Positions 23,535 through 35,100 of a stretch of 64,000 nt of DNA are shown one piece after another. How positions within the stretch are numbered: position 1 is the first letter of the stretch; the number at the start of each line of letters is the position of its first letter. The notes beneath the pieces were generated by a model that saw nothing but the letters and a program-made list of their open reading frames with translations, did no database searches and had not been told where the DNA came from. The stretch covers positions 3,641,420-3,705,419 of the forward strand of contig RPFO01000076.1 of the NCBI GenBank assembly GCA_009746045.1. Direction: 5' to 3'. A program made the translations under genes and the position numbers. This DNA comes from Mesostigma viride. Taxonomy: Eukaryota > Streptophyta > Mesostigmatophyceae > Mesostigmatales > Mesostigmataceae.

Positions 23535-24020
23535 CCGTAGTGGCTGAAATCACATTGCGAATAAATAATTTTTCGAGGGTTTTTCTGCATGGTTTTGACA
23601 CTTTGCGGGGAAAGTTCAGCCCGGGTTAGGTAAACTTCGAGCCCCGGAGCTTGTTTATATTATGAGGGCACCTAGTTCAGTGTCTGACTTGGATCCTAAC
23701 CTATCAAGTACATAAATTACCCACCAAGCGCAGTTCCTATCTGACAATCAAGTGAGTACCAGTATGACATAAGGCCCTAATCAGTGCTAATAGGGCCCCT
23801 AATCAGTGCTACTTGAACGGGTTCTCAATCTGGCGCAACGCGGCGCGGCGCGGCAAGCGCGGCGCTCCACTTCATCTAGCTGCGCCGCGGCCTGCAGCCA
23901 GAAACAGGTGTAGCGCCTCCCGGTTTTCATACTTTACGGGGTAAATTGAAGTATTATTTTAGCACTTTTCGGGGGGTCATTCTAAAAGATTTATTCGCAA
24001 TGTGATTTCAGCCACTACGG
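23535..24020. mobile_element. MITE with 32-bp TIRs and TA target duplication (Tc1/mariner-like)
   Basis: Left end CCGTAGTGGCTGAAATCACA.. at 23535; right end is its exact reverse complement, finishing CCACTACGG at 24020. The perfect inverted repeats are 32 bases. TA flanks both ends (23533-23534, 24021-24022), as expected for Tc1/mariner insertion. The 486-base body has no coding capacity. It lies inside a fragment of an ORF1-element 3' UTR. Confidence 0.88.
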
Positions 24021-24146
24021 TAATCAATTAATTAATTAATTATACAATGCCCTAGCTTTTGTATAGCCATGGTGATCTCCCACCCCATGCCAGGCCCCTG
24101 AGCTCTGATACATCATGGCGGTGCAGGTGCACTTGGTGCACCTAGA

Positions 24147-25152
24147 GCAGGTGTGGGCAGCACGCTGACTGCCGAGCTCCCCCTCCTCTCCACCATCTCC
24201 ACCATCTCCACCGCCACCTCCACCCTCCTTGCCTCCTCCACCGCCACCACCCCCTTGTCCGACGCCATCACCGCCCAGCTCCGCGACATCGACCAGCGCC
24301 TCAAGGACAACGCCCGATCGCCATCGAGTGCCTGCAAAACACCGCAGGCCTCAATTGCTATGCACCGCCCAGGTGGTGAAGGACATTGCCGCCAAGCCAG
24401 CCCCCGCTGGCCCGGCTGGCGCTGCTCCTTCCACCCAGGTGGCCGAGCTCGCCAAGCGCAGCCTTAACGTCATCGTCATAAACATCGACATGGAGGAAGG
24501 TGAGAATTCCGAGAAGCTTGCCCAGGCATTTGAGAGAGAAATCCTTGGTCGCATGGGTCTTCTTGGTGAGATCAAGAGCTCTGGTCGCCGGCACCGCCTT
24601 CCCCGCGCGCGGGGTAAGGCAGGGGCGCCCCCGCTCCTTCTCACCTTTGAACCCGGCGGACAAGATTTCTTTTTTCAGACGCCGCAAGCGGCTCGAGAAG
24701 ACTCCCTTCACCCTGGACGACGACTTGACCCTGGCGCAGCAACAACGGCGACGGGAGCTATGGCCGACCTACCTCCAGCTCCCGGGCAGACCACGGCGGG
24801 GAAGCCGATGTACTGGAAGGGGGCGGCCATCTACGTCGGCCACAAGCCCTGGCACGCGACCCCCGTGGCCCCAGCGACTTCAGACGCCCCAGCTTAGGGG
24901 AATACAGCAGCAGTGGTGTAGACGCCATGCCCTAGCTTCTGTATAGCCATGCTGATCTTCCACCCCAAGCCAGGCCCCCTTTGCGCTCTGAGAGATCACG
25001 GTGGTGCAGGTGCACTTGGTGCATCTAGAGCAGGTGTAGTTTACATCGTACCCTTGCATGAAGTAGCCCAGAATGTTTTAAAAGCCATATTCCCCTCTCA
25101 GGGATATGTGCTACATGTACTCCCAACGGAGTCATTAATTAATTATTTAATA
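24147..25152 (+). mobile_element. ORF1-only non-LTR element, partial copy
   Basis: Begins in the ORF1 coiled-coil/linker region and continues through LAKRSLNVIVINIDMEEGEN and FEREILGRMGLLGEI, LPRARGKAGAPPLLLTF and TLDDDLTLAQQQRRRELW. The RNA-recognition fold and C-terminal part resemble L1 ORF1p. The frame changes within the coiled-coil region. The 3' UTR hairpins are at 25085-25108 and 25119-25132, then a TTAA tail. A separate truncated 3'-UTR piece precedes it at 24048-24146. Confidence 0.8.
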
Positions 25153-25679
25153 GACACGTGACTGCGTCACGTGAGCATAAGTCCTCAGTTGGAGGGGAAC
25201 ATGGGATGGAATGGATGGTGTAAGCTATCTAGGTCCTAGTTACAGGGGTGTGGGCACCGCGGCCCGAAGCGCTATGAATGCCATACTTGGTCACACGCGC
25301 AGCCCCCACAGACTTGGGGGTGGTCTCCTTCATCACTACTTGCCATCTATCCTTGCGTACCATCTGCCTCCATATTACAGACAAACCAGGAGGCTGCCCG
25401 GGTGTGAGCCCGTCACGTCTAGTGTAGCACATGTCCATGCCGAGTCTATCACAAAAAGTCCACGGGTGGCGGCCCTGCCGCGCGCGGCCTGGGGCACGCC
25501 AGGTAAGGACATACCGCCCAGGCTGGGCAGGCTTGGTGCCAGCTAGTCTATCTGATGTGTCTACCTGATCTGTGCGGGCCTGGTGCCCGGCTAGGCCCAG
25601 GCGCCTGTGCCTAATAATGTGGGAAACATAGGGCAAATCAGCGTACAAATCCTCATTACTAATGTGCAAACCAAAGGGG
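25133..25679 (-). mobile_element. LINE 3' end copy, 5'-truncated
   Basis: Minus-strand copy of the last 490 bases of the RT LINE. It begins with the TTAA tail, then the hairpin CACGTGACTGCGTCACGTG (25155-25173), 3' UTR and the C-terminal codons VTKYGIHSASGRGAHTPVTR up to LHISNEDLYADLP. Truncated where the tail of the next copy starts. Confidence 0.9.
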
Positions 25680-26612
25680 ATTAATTAATTAATTAATTAA
25701 TTAATTAATTAATTAATTAATTAATTAATTAATTAATTAATTAATTAATTAATTAATAGGCACGTGACTGCGTCACGTAAGCATAAGTCCTCAGTGGGAG
25801 GGGAACATGGGATGGAATGGATGGTGTAAGCTATCTAGGTCCTAGTTACAGGGGTGTGGGCACCGCGGCCCGAAGCGCTATGAATGCCATACTTGGTCAC
25901 ACGCGCAGCCCCCACAGACTTGGGGGTGGTCTCCTTCATCACTACTTGCCATCTATCCTTGCGTACCATCTGCCTCCATATTACAGACAAACCAGGTCCG
26001 AGGCTGCCCGGGTGTGAGCCCGTCACGTCTAGTGTAGCACATGTCCATGCCGAGTCTATCACGAAAAGTCCACGGGTGGCGGCCCTGCCGCGAGCGGCCT
26101 GGGGCACGCCAGGTGAGGACATATCGCCCAGGCTGGGCAGGCTTGGTGCCAGCTAGTCTATCTGATGTGTCTACCTGATCTGTGCGGGCCTGGTGCCCGG
26201 CTAGGCCCAGGCGCCTGTGCCTAATAATGTGCGAAACATAGGGCAAATCAGCGTACAAATCCTCATTACTAATGTGCAAACCAAAGGGGATGTTAAGGGC
26301 CTTGCGCAGCATCTTGGTGACGGCGCCGTCGAGTCGTTGCTCCAGCTCCTGCGTCAGTGTCCAGGTCTCGGCACCGTAGGTCAGGATCGTCAGAGTGACG
26401 ACCTTGCAGAGGTCACGCTTGACGATCCGGGGTAGAGCGGGGTTGCTCCACCAGCGGCGGTGGTCATGGAGGTGCGCCCACGCCATGCCGATCTGTGTCG
26501 TCATGTCGTCCTCGCAGTCGGGAAGCCAACTGCCGAGCAGCTTGAAGCGGCCTGAAGGAGGGTAGTTGACCTCGGCATCGTCTAAGAGGCGGAGTGTGGG
26601 GACATCTAGGGG
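25680..26612 (-). mobile_element. LINE 3' end copy with 78-bp (TTAA)n tail
   Basis: Tail at 25680-25757, hairpin at 25761-25778, then the C-terminal RT region as far as LRLLDDAEVNYPPSGRFKLL. Contains RRWWSNPALPRIVKRDL and TILTYGAETWTLTQELEQRL. 5'-truncated within the RT. Confidence 0.9.
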
Positions 26613-26644
26613 ACGTCTAGTGTAGCACATGTCCATGCCGAGTC
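26613..26644 (-). mobile_element. LINE fragment, first part (split by insertion)
   Basis: Short piece that is contiguous with 28405-28828 once the ORF1-only element between them is removed. It ends with the 10-bp target duplication ATGCCGAGTC (26635-26644). Confidence 0.8.
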
Positions 26645-28404
26645 GGCAATGAAAATACGTCTGCAGCCCCGGCAGCAGATTCGCCCTCAAGCCCGGAAGG
26701 CAACGGTGACACTAGTCGTGCACTGGTGGTTGCCCAGCCCCCTCACGGACTTGCCTCGCCCTCTGCCATCGCCTGAGCCTAAACGTAGCCGCCCTGAGCA
26801 TCCGCCCCCTGACGAGCCGGGCTGGAAAGAAATCGACTTTGACGCCAAATCAGCTACATGGTGGACACAAGGCCGCGCAGCTCCCATCCAGTTTATGAAC
26901 GCCGTGTTCTTCGGGTCGCGCACCTCGCTTCTTGCCCTGTGCAAGCACTTTTACGTCCCAGGCCGCATCATTCTGCCTACCCGCATGGATTCCCCGTCGG
27001 ATCTGTCCAGCTACTCCCGCCCCCGCCTTCAGCTCCTCGTCCTCTGCTGCCTCCTCGGGCGCTCTGTCGCCGAGATCTGGGCCCCCCTCTCCACCTCCGA
27101 AATTCGCTCCATCATCAACAACGCCATCGAACAGCACGTGACACCCCTGGCCGCAGATGTGGCGGCCATGGGCGGCACGCTGGCTGCCGAGCTTCCCATC
27201 CTCTCCTCCACCACCACCGCCACCTCCAAGCTCCTCGCCTCCACCTCCACCACAACCGACGCCCTCACCGCCCAGCTTCTCGCCATCGACAAGCGCCTGC
27301 AGGACAATGCCATCGCTATCGAATGCTTGCAGAACACCACCGGCATCACTGCCCAGGCGGTGAACTGGACATCGCCGCTCGGCCAGCCCCTGTTGGCCCT
27401 GCCGGCGATGCTCCTCCCATCCCGACCTTGGCGGACATGCTTAAGCAGCACGCCACCTCCACCACCTCCGCCGTCGCCGCCCAGCAGCAGACGCTGGACC
27501 TCCGCGAGGAGGCCGAGCTCGCCAAGCGCAGCCTTAACGTCATAGTCAAGCACTTCGACCCGCTGCAGGACGAGACCTCCGAGACCCTTAATTGCCCTGG
27601 CGTTTGAGAACAAAATCCTTGTCCCCATGGCTATCACTGGTAAGGTCAAGCCGAGCTAGGGGGGTGACCCGCCTTCCCCGCTCGCGGGGTAAGGCCGGCC
27701 CCTCCCCCTTGCTCCTCACCTTTGACACCATGGCGGATAAGATGGAGTTCCTCAAGTGTCGTAAGCGGCTTTGGGGGACCGCCTACACGCTGGACGAAGT
27801 CCTGACCTTGACGCAGCAACAACGGCGACGGGAGCTATGGCCGACCTACCTCCAGCTTCGGCAGACGGCAGGGCAGAAGCCGGTCTACTGTAAGGGGGCG
27901 GACATCTACGTCGCCCACAAGCCCTGGCAGGCGACCCCTGCCGCCCCAGCCACCCCAGCCCCAGCCTAGGGAATATATAGCAGTAGTGTAGCCTAGCAAG
28001 CTTAGTGACGTGGCCATGTATGCCTACGTGATGGGCCCACACCCGCCCTTGCAATAGCCGTAGCAATTTCGCGTCATGCTTTGCCCATGCAGGGAGTTAC
28101 TCTCTGCTGAGAGGCCATGTGTACCCCAGCTATAGCCTAGCCACATACCTTCCACCCCATATGTCATGCAGGCCTTCTAGGCTCTCTCCTCAAGCCGCCT
28201 TGTGTGCCTGTGTTTGTTTAGGAGGCATGAACCATCATGGCGGTGCAGGTGCACCTTGTGCACCCAGAGCAGGTGATAGTTGTACATCCTACACCTGCAG
28301 GTTGTTGCCCTGATTGTATTACAAACCCATAGATGCCCCTTTCTCAGGGCTATGTGTTACATATGCTCCCCACGGAGCTATGATTTTAATTAATTAATTA
28401 ATTA
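26645..28404 (+). mobile_element. ORF1-only non-LTR element with 10-bp target duplication
   Basis: Inserted in a LINE copy and flanked by ATGCCGAGTC (26635-26644 and 28405-28414). The 5' end is truncated just inside ORF1. ORF1 pieces include PLTDLPRPLPSPEPKRSRPE, TWWTQGRAAPIQFMNAVFFG, the coiled-coil region and LAKRSLNVIVKHFDPLQDET, but frames change several times. The 3' UTR carries hairpins CATAG..CTATG (28328-28354) and GCTCC-CCAC-GGAGC (28365-28378), then TTAA at 28384-28404. No RT. Confidence 0.87.
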
Positions 28405-28828
28405 ATGCCGAGTCTATCACGAAAAGTGCACGGGTGGCGGCCCTGCCGCGAGCGGCCGGGGGCACGCCAGGTGAGGACATATCGCCCAGGCTGGGCGGGC
28501 TTGGTGCCAGCTAGTCTACTATCTGATGTGTCTACCTGATCTGTGCGGGCCTGGTGCCCGGCTAGGCCCAGGCGCCTGTGCCTAATAATGTGGGAAACAT
28601 AGGGCAAATCAGCGTACAAATCCTCATCACTAATGTGCAAACCGAAGGGGATGTTGAGGGCCTTGCGCAGCATCTTGGTGACGTTGCCGTCGAGTCGTTG
28701 CTCCAGCTCCTGCGTCAGTGTCCAGGTCTCGGCACCGTAGGTCAGGATCGTCAGAATGACGACCTTGAAGAGGTCACGCTTGACGATCCGGGGTAGGGCG
28801 GGGTTGCTCCACCAGCGACGGTGGTCAA
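28405..28828 (-). mobile_element. LINE fragment, second part (RT C-terminal region)
   Basis: Continues the split LINE copy: RDRLGINME-like end through RHRRLGLAGHQARTDQVDTS and KMLRKALNIPFGLHISDEDL. Truncated at both ends; its own tail is absent. Confidence 0.85.
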
Positions 28829-29013
28829 CGGAGTCAATGTTCCTAATTAATTAATTAATTATTAATAATTAGAGCAGGTTTAGTTTATACCCTCCCTTGC
28901 AGGAATTAAGTAGCCCAGAATGTATTAAAAGCCATATGCCCCTTCTCAGGGATATGTGCTACATGTACTCCTGACGGAGTTATAAAGGAGCTATTATCCT
29001 AATTAATTAAATA
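28829..29013 (+). mobile_element. Two ORF1-element tail fragments
   Basis: 28829-28872 begins in the terminal hairpin (CAACGGAGT) and ends in TTAA repeats; 28873-29013 is a longer 3' UTR piece with hairpins at 28933-28956 and ACTCC-TGAC-GGAGT at 28967-28980 and a short TTAA tail. They lie about 180 bases beyond the KIFBP stop codon. Confidence 0.7.
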
Positions 29014-29193
29014 ATACAGACAATGTCATATAATGCACAAATCCGGCTAGGCTCCAACATAGGTAGCAACGGTATGTACCGTGCCTCCCCATTAATGATG
29101 CTTACCAAGAACTTGATTTCAGACGCCATCAAAGAGAAATTATTTATCTAGCCTTCTGCGGGAGTTGCTTCAAAGAATTCTTGACCACCACAT

Positions 29194-32100
29194 CTACCTC
29201 TTCAACAAGGTGTCCAACTTAGGCGGCAGCAACAGTGACATTTCCCGCGAGATCTCCAGCTCACTGTCAAAGCCCGGCACCGAATGCTTCTCGATATAGC
29301 CCTTTATGAAGTTGAACTCGTGCAGGCAGCGCTTGAGGCTCTCCACGTCACCAGGCTCGTAGTTGCCCTTCTCCTTCTGCTGCTTCTGCAGCGTCCGCGC
29401 CAGCGAGAAATGCGCCAGCACAAACGGCCGCTCCTCATCCTTGTTCACCCTGTGGTTACGTATAGGTACACCGGCATAATAGCACAGAGAATGGCATCCA
29501 TCAAAGTGCATAGCAGTGGATAAGCAGAACACTTGCACTAGCTAGAACCGCTAAGTGACGGCCAAGCCACAAAGTATCGTCGGCCCCAGCAGGTAACCAA
29601 AATCAGACATGATCCAAGAAACGCGGTCTCATGAGCTGGATGATTATGGCCCCCAAAGCTTTCCTCCCCATGCTCGTACACGCTTTTAACAGCGATAGGG
29701 ATATCAAACACGTGGGATGCATTGAACGGCATTGTGCCTCACCTGAACATCTCCTGCATGTAAGCAACCTCATATTGGCACCTACGTGGGCATCTCCTGC
29801 ATTTTGCATCTCTGCATCTGGCACCCACCTGGGCATCTCCTGTTCGTTGTACTGGAAGGCGTCCAGGTACTTGCGGTAGTACTTCTCCGCCCGCTGGCCC
29901 CGCTGGGCCACCTTGGCGTGCGGCCGTCCCAACTCTATTTTTATCTCCATGATCGCCCGGTAAATCTCCGCCAGCTCGTGGTGCAGCTGCTTGCACAGCA
30001 CCTGCACGCGCATAGAAGCATGCAGAAACACAAGATGGGGCAAGGGGCAGGCCTGAGGACACAGTGGCGACGCGGAAAGCAGACAGGCATTCAGTTGTAC
30101 TGCGACAAAAAAAAACAAACTCACTGACAACAAAGAGCTGTAAGTAATGATACCTCTACCCTTGCAAGTTGATGACTTCTGGCCTGAACACTTCACGAAA
30201 ACACATTCAGGGAAAAGCAGCTCTCGGTCGCTCCAGGGCCATGTAGTTCATCAACGTTGGCATTAGTTAAAAATTAAAACCCACAACCAAGGTTTACATC
30301 GTACAACACTCCAGCTCCACGGTACTTCTCCCGCCTGCACGGGTGAAGACAGGAGTTCCCACCCCACACGAGGATGTAATGAGCTTGCCACACAACCAGA
30401 GCTCGCCGTGTGCCTGGAAGTGTCGGAGACGACTCTTATCCGCTTATTGCTGCAAACCATGCGGAAGGCCCAACCACCCTACTCCCATCACCAACCATCC
30501 AGTCATCCACCCCAAAAATGTGCAGTGGTGGGTGACGGCGGCGCATGCCACCACCCACGAATTGCTTCCCACGCTCACCCACGCTTCCCACGCTTCCCAC
30601 GCTTCCCACGCTTCCCACGCTTCCCACAAATCGCTTCACAACCCTTGTCCCCCACGCGCCTCGAACATGAGCGGGTGGATGACGGCAGAGCATGCATCAC
30701 GTAATCCACTTTCTTCCTTAATGCTTTAGCCACTCTGTCCCGCCCCACCCCACCTCGAACGCGCGCGGGTTGATTACGGCAGCCACCTCCTCCAGGCCCC
30801 GCGTGCGCCGCTTGTGGATGCGCGCGCGCCGCACGGGGTCGTGCTCAAAGGCCGCCAGGCACTTGAGCGCGCTGCTCATGTAGCTGAGGCAGTTGACGTG
30901 CTCCGTCACAAAGCCGTCCAGCACGTAGTGGGACAGTGCGCTGTTGAGGCGGGCACGTGCGGCCTTGAACACCTGCGCGCAGGAGCCAGGGTCCAGGGGT
31001 CAGGGGTCAGGGGTCAGGGGTCAGGGGTCAGGGGTCAGGGGTCAGGGGTCAGGGGTCAGGGGTCAGGGGTCAGGGGTCAGGGGTCAGGGGTCAGGGGTCA
31101 GGGGTCAGGGGTCAGGGGTCAGGGGTCAGGGGTCAGGGGTCAGGGGTCAGGGGTCAGGGGTCAGGGGTCAGGGGTCAGGGGTCAGGGGTCAGGGGGTCAG
31201 GGGTCAGGGGTCAGGGGGTCAGGGGGTCAAGGGTCAGGGGTCAGGGGGTCAGGGGTCAGGGGTCAGGGGGTCAGGGGGTCAGGGGTCGGAGGTTGCGACT
31301 TGGTGTGTGGGACATTCAGGTTTATATAACCTACCTATTCAGGTTGAAGAATCTGGGGGTTAAGCTCCAGGTTGAGGGTTCTATGATTTTGGGCTGTGAT
31401 TTCCAGGGTCAATGTTTGGAGGGTTGAGTTCTGGGGTTCGGGGTTCAAGAATTTAGGTTGGAGTTCCAGGTTCAGGGCTCAGGTCTGTTACCAATGTCAG
31501 GGTTTCAAGGTCTTGGGTATGGGGTGGATGAGGATGAGAGTCACGGGGTTCAGGGCTCAGGATTGTTACCAACGTCAGGGTTTCAAGGTCTTGGGTGTGG
31601 GGTGGATAAGGTCTAGAGTCGCGGGGTTCAGGGCTCAGGACTGTTACCAATGTCAGGGTTTCAAGGTCTTGGGTATGGGGTAAATGAGGTCTAGAGTGGC
31701 GGGGTTAAGGGTTCGATGACATCTCAACAGAAACGCTGACGACGCAAATGACAATCATGATAACAGGGATGCTGACGGTCACGATGGTGATAAAAGGTTC
31801 TACTTCTGGTTCTTGTTCGCGTGGCTTAAAGATTACCTTGTGGTGTTACGTTCGTTTGTGTAGGTGGGGGTGGGGGGGTGGGGTGGGGTGCGAGGGGTGG
31901 GGGGCAACCCGGTACTACCCATGGTCCTGCGAACCCCGGGGATCCTATGCTATCCAATAATACCATATCAAGCTCGGGAACTTCAAGAAGTACTGCACCC
32001 TCTGGTCTAGCTGGTTTGGGGTGCCACACTTTACCCTCTGGTCGAGCTGGTTCGGGATGCCACACATAACCCTCTGGTCTAGCTGCTTCGGGATGCCACA

Positions 32101-35100
32101 CTTTACCCTCTCGTCTAGCTGGTTCGGGATGCCACACTTCACCCTCTGGTCTAGCTGGTTTGGGATGCCCCACTTTACCCTCTGGTCTAGCTGCTTCGGG
32201 ATGCCACACTTTACCCTCTGGTCTAGCTGGTTTGGGATGCCACACTTTACCCTCTCGTCTAGCTGGCTCGGGATGCCACACTTTACCCTCTGGTCTAGCT
32301 GGTTTGGGGTGCCACACTTTACCCTCTGGTCGAGCTGGTTCGGGATGCCACACTTTACCCTCTGGTCTAGCTGGTTTGGGATGCCACACTTTACCCTCTG
32401 GTCTAGCTGCTTTGGGATGCCACACTTTCCCTCTCGTCTAGCTGGTTCGGGATGCCCCACTTTACCCTCTGGTCTAGCTGGCTTGGGATGCCCCACTTTA
32501 CCCTCTGGTCTAGCTGGTTTGGGATCCCACACTTTACCCTCTGGTCTAGCTGCTTCGGGATGCCACACTTTACCCTCTGGTCTAGCTGGTTTGGGGTGCC
32601 ACACTTTACCCTCTGGTCGAGCTGGTTCGGGATGCCACACTTTACCCTCTGGTCTAGCTGCTTCGGGATGCCACACTTTGCCCTCTGGTCTAGCTGGTTT
32701 GGGGTGCCACACTTTCCCTCTCGTCTAGCTGGATCGGGGTGCCACACTTTACCCTCTGGTCTAGCTGGTTTGGGATGCCACACTTTACCCTCTGGTCTAG
32801 CTGCTTCGGGATGCCACACTTTGCCCTCTGGTCTAGCTGGTTCGGGATGCCACACTTTACCCTCTGGTCTAGCTGCTTCGGGATGCCACACTTTGCCCTC
32901 TGGTCTAGCTGCTTCGGGATGCCACACTTTCCCTCTCGTCTAGCTGCTTCGGGATGCCCCACTTTACCCTCTGGTCTAGATGCTTCGGGATGCCACACTT
33001 CACCCTCTGGTTTAGCTGGTTTGGGGTGCCACACTTTACCCTCTGGTCTAGCTGGTTTGGGATGCCACACTTTACCCTCTGGTCTAGCTGGTTTGGGATG
33101 CCAAACTTTACCCTCTCGTCTAGCTGGTTCGGGATGCCACACTTCACCCTCTGGTCTAGCTGGTTCGGGACGCCACACTTTACCCTCTGGTCTAGCTGCT
33201 TCGGGATGCCACACTTTGCCCTCTGGTCTAGCTGCTTCGGGATGCCACACTTTACCCTCTTGTCTAGCTGGTTTGGGATGCCACACTTTACCCTCTGGTC
33301 TAGCTGGTTCGGGATGCCCCACTTTACCCTCTGGTCTAGCTGGCTCGGGATGCCACACTTTACCCTCTGGTCTAGCTGGTTCGGGATGCCCCACTTTACC
33401 CTCTGGTCTAGCTGCTTCGGGATGCCACACTTTACCCTCTGGTCTAGCTGGTTTGGGATGCCCCACTTTACCCTCTGGTCAAGCTGGTTTGGGATGCCCC
33501 ACTTTACCCTCTGGTTTAGCTGGTTTGGGGTGCCACACTTTACCCTCTCGTCTAGCTGGCTTGGGGTGCCACACTTTACCCTCTCGTCTAGCTGCTTCGG
33601 GATGCCCCACTTTACCCTCTGGTCTAGCTGCTTCGGGATGCCACACTTTACCCTCTGGTCTAGCTGGTTTGGGGTGCCACACTTTACCCTCTGGTCTAGC
33701 TGGTTTGGGGTGCCACAGTTTACCCTCTGGTCTAGCTGGTTCGGGATGCCACACTTTACCCTCTCGTCTAGCTGGTTTGGGATGCCCCACTTTACCCTCT
33801 GGTCAAGCTGGTTTGGGATGCCCCACTTTACCCTCTGGTTTAGCTGGTTTGGGGTGCAACACTTTACCCTCTGGTCTAGCTGGCTTGGGGTGCCACACTT
33901 TACCCTCTCGTCTAGCTGCTTCGGGATGCCACACTTTACCCTCTGGTCTAGCTGCTTCGGGATGCCACACTTTACCCTCTCGTCTAGCTGGATCGGGGTG
34001 CCACACTTTACCCTCTGGTCTAGCTGGTTTGGGATGCCACACTTTACCCTCTGGTCGAGCTGGTTTGGGATGCCACACTTTACCCTCTGGTCTAGCTGCT
34101 TTGGGATGCCACACTTTACCCTCTCGTCTAGCTGGTTTGGGATGGCACACTTTACCCTCTGGTCTAGCTGGATCGGGGTGCCACACTGTACCCTCTGGTC
34201 TAGCTGGTTCGGGATGCCACACTTCACCCTCTGGTCTAGCTGGTTTGGGATGCCACACTTTACCCTCTCGTCTAGCTGGTTCGACTTTACCCTCTGGTCT
34301 AGCTGGTTTGGGGTGCCACACTTTACCCTCTGGTCTAGCTGGTTTGGGATGGCACACTTTACCCTCTGGTCTAGCTGCTTCGGGATGCCACAGTTTACCC
34401 TCTGGTCTAGCTGCTTCGGGATGCCACACTTTACCCTCTGGTCTAGCAGGTTCGACTTTACCCTCTGGTCTAGCTGGTTTGGGGTGCCACACTTTACCCT
34501 CTGGTCTAGCTGCTTCGGGATGCCACACTTTACCCTCTCGTCTAGCTGGTTCGGGATGCCACACTTCACCCTCTGGTCTAGCTGGTTTGGGGTGCCACAC
34601 TTTACCCTCTGGTCGAGCTGGTTCGGGATGCCCCACTTTACCCTCTGGTCTAGCTGCTTCGGGATGCCACACTTTACCCTCTGGTCTAGCTGGTTCGGGA
34701 TGCCCCACTTTGCCCTCTCGTCTAGCTGGTTCGGGATGCCACACTTTGCCCTCTGGTCTAGCTGGTTCGGGATGCCACACTTTACCCTCTCGTCTAGCTG
34801 CTTCGGGATGCCCCACTTTACCCTCTGGTCTAGCTGCTTCGGGATGCCACACTTTACCCTCTCGTCTAGCTGGATCGGGGTGCCACACTTTACCCTCTGG
34901 TCTAGCTGGTTTGGGATGCCACACTTTACCCTCTGGTCGAGCTGGTTTGGGATGCCACACTTTACCCTCTGGTCTAGCTGCTTCGGGATGCCACACTTTA
35001 CCCTCTCGTCTAGCTGGTTTGGGATGGCACACTTTACCCTCTGGTCTAGCTGCTTCGGGATGCCCCACTTTACCCTCTGGTCTAGCTGCTTCGGGATGCC

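Noticed and set aside
25680-25757. TTAA tracts as site-specific insertion targets
   Set aside because: Two insertions with exact target duplications (ATGCCGAGTC, AGGACCTAGAT) lie in non-TTAA sequence, so the tract is better read as an element tail.
27029-27649. Minus-strand 206-codon frame over an ORF1-only element
   Set aside because: Antisense shadow of the ORF1 coding sequence, which is recognisable on the plus strand by its similarity to the 56 kb copy.
30990-31288. Telomere-type repeat (GGGGTCA)n
   Set aside because: It is interstitial, within an intron, and not the TTTAGGG-type repeat of plants and algae.
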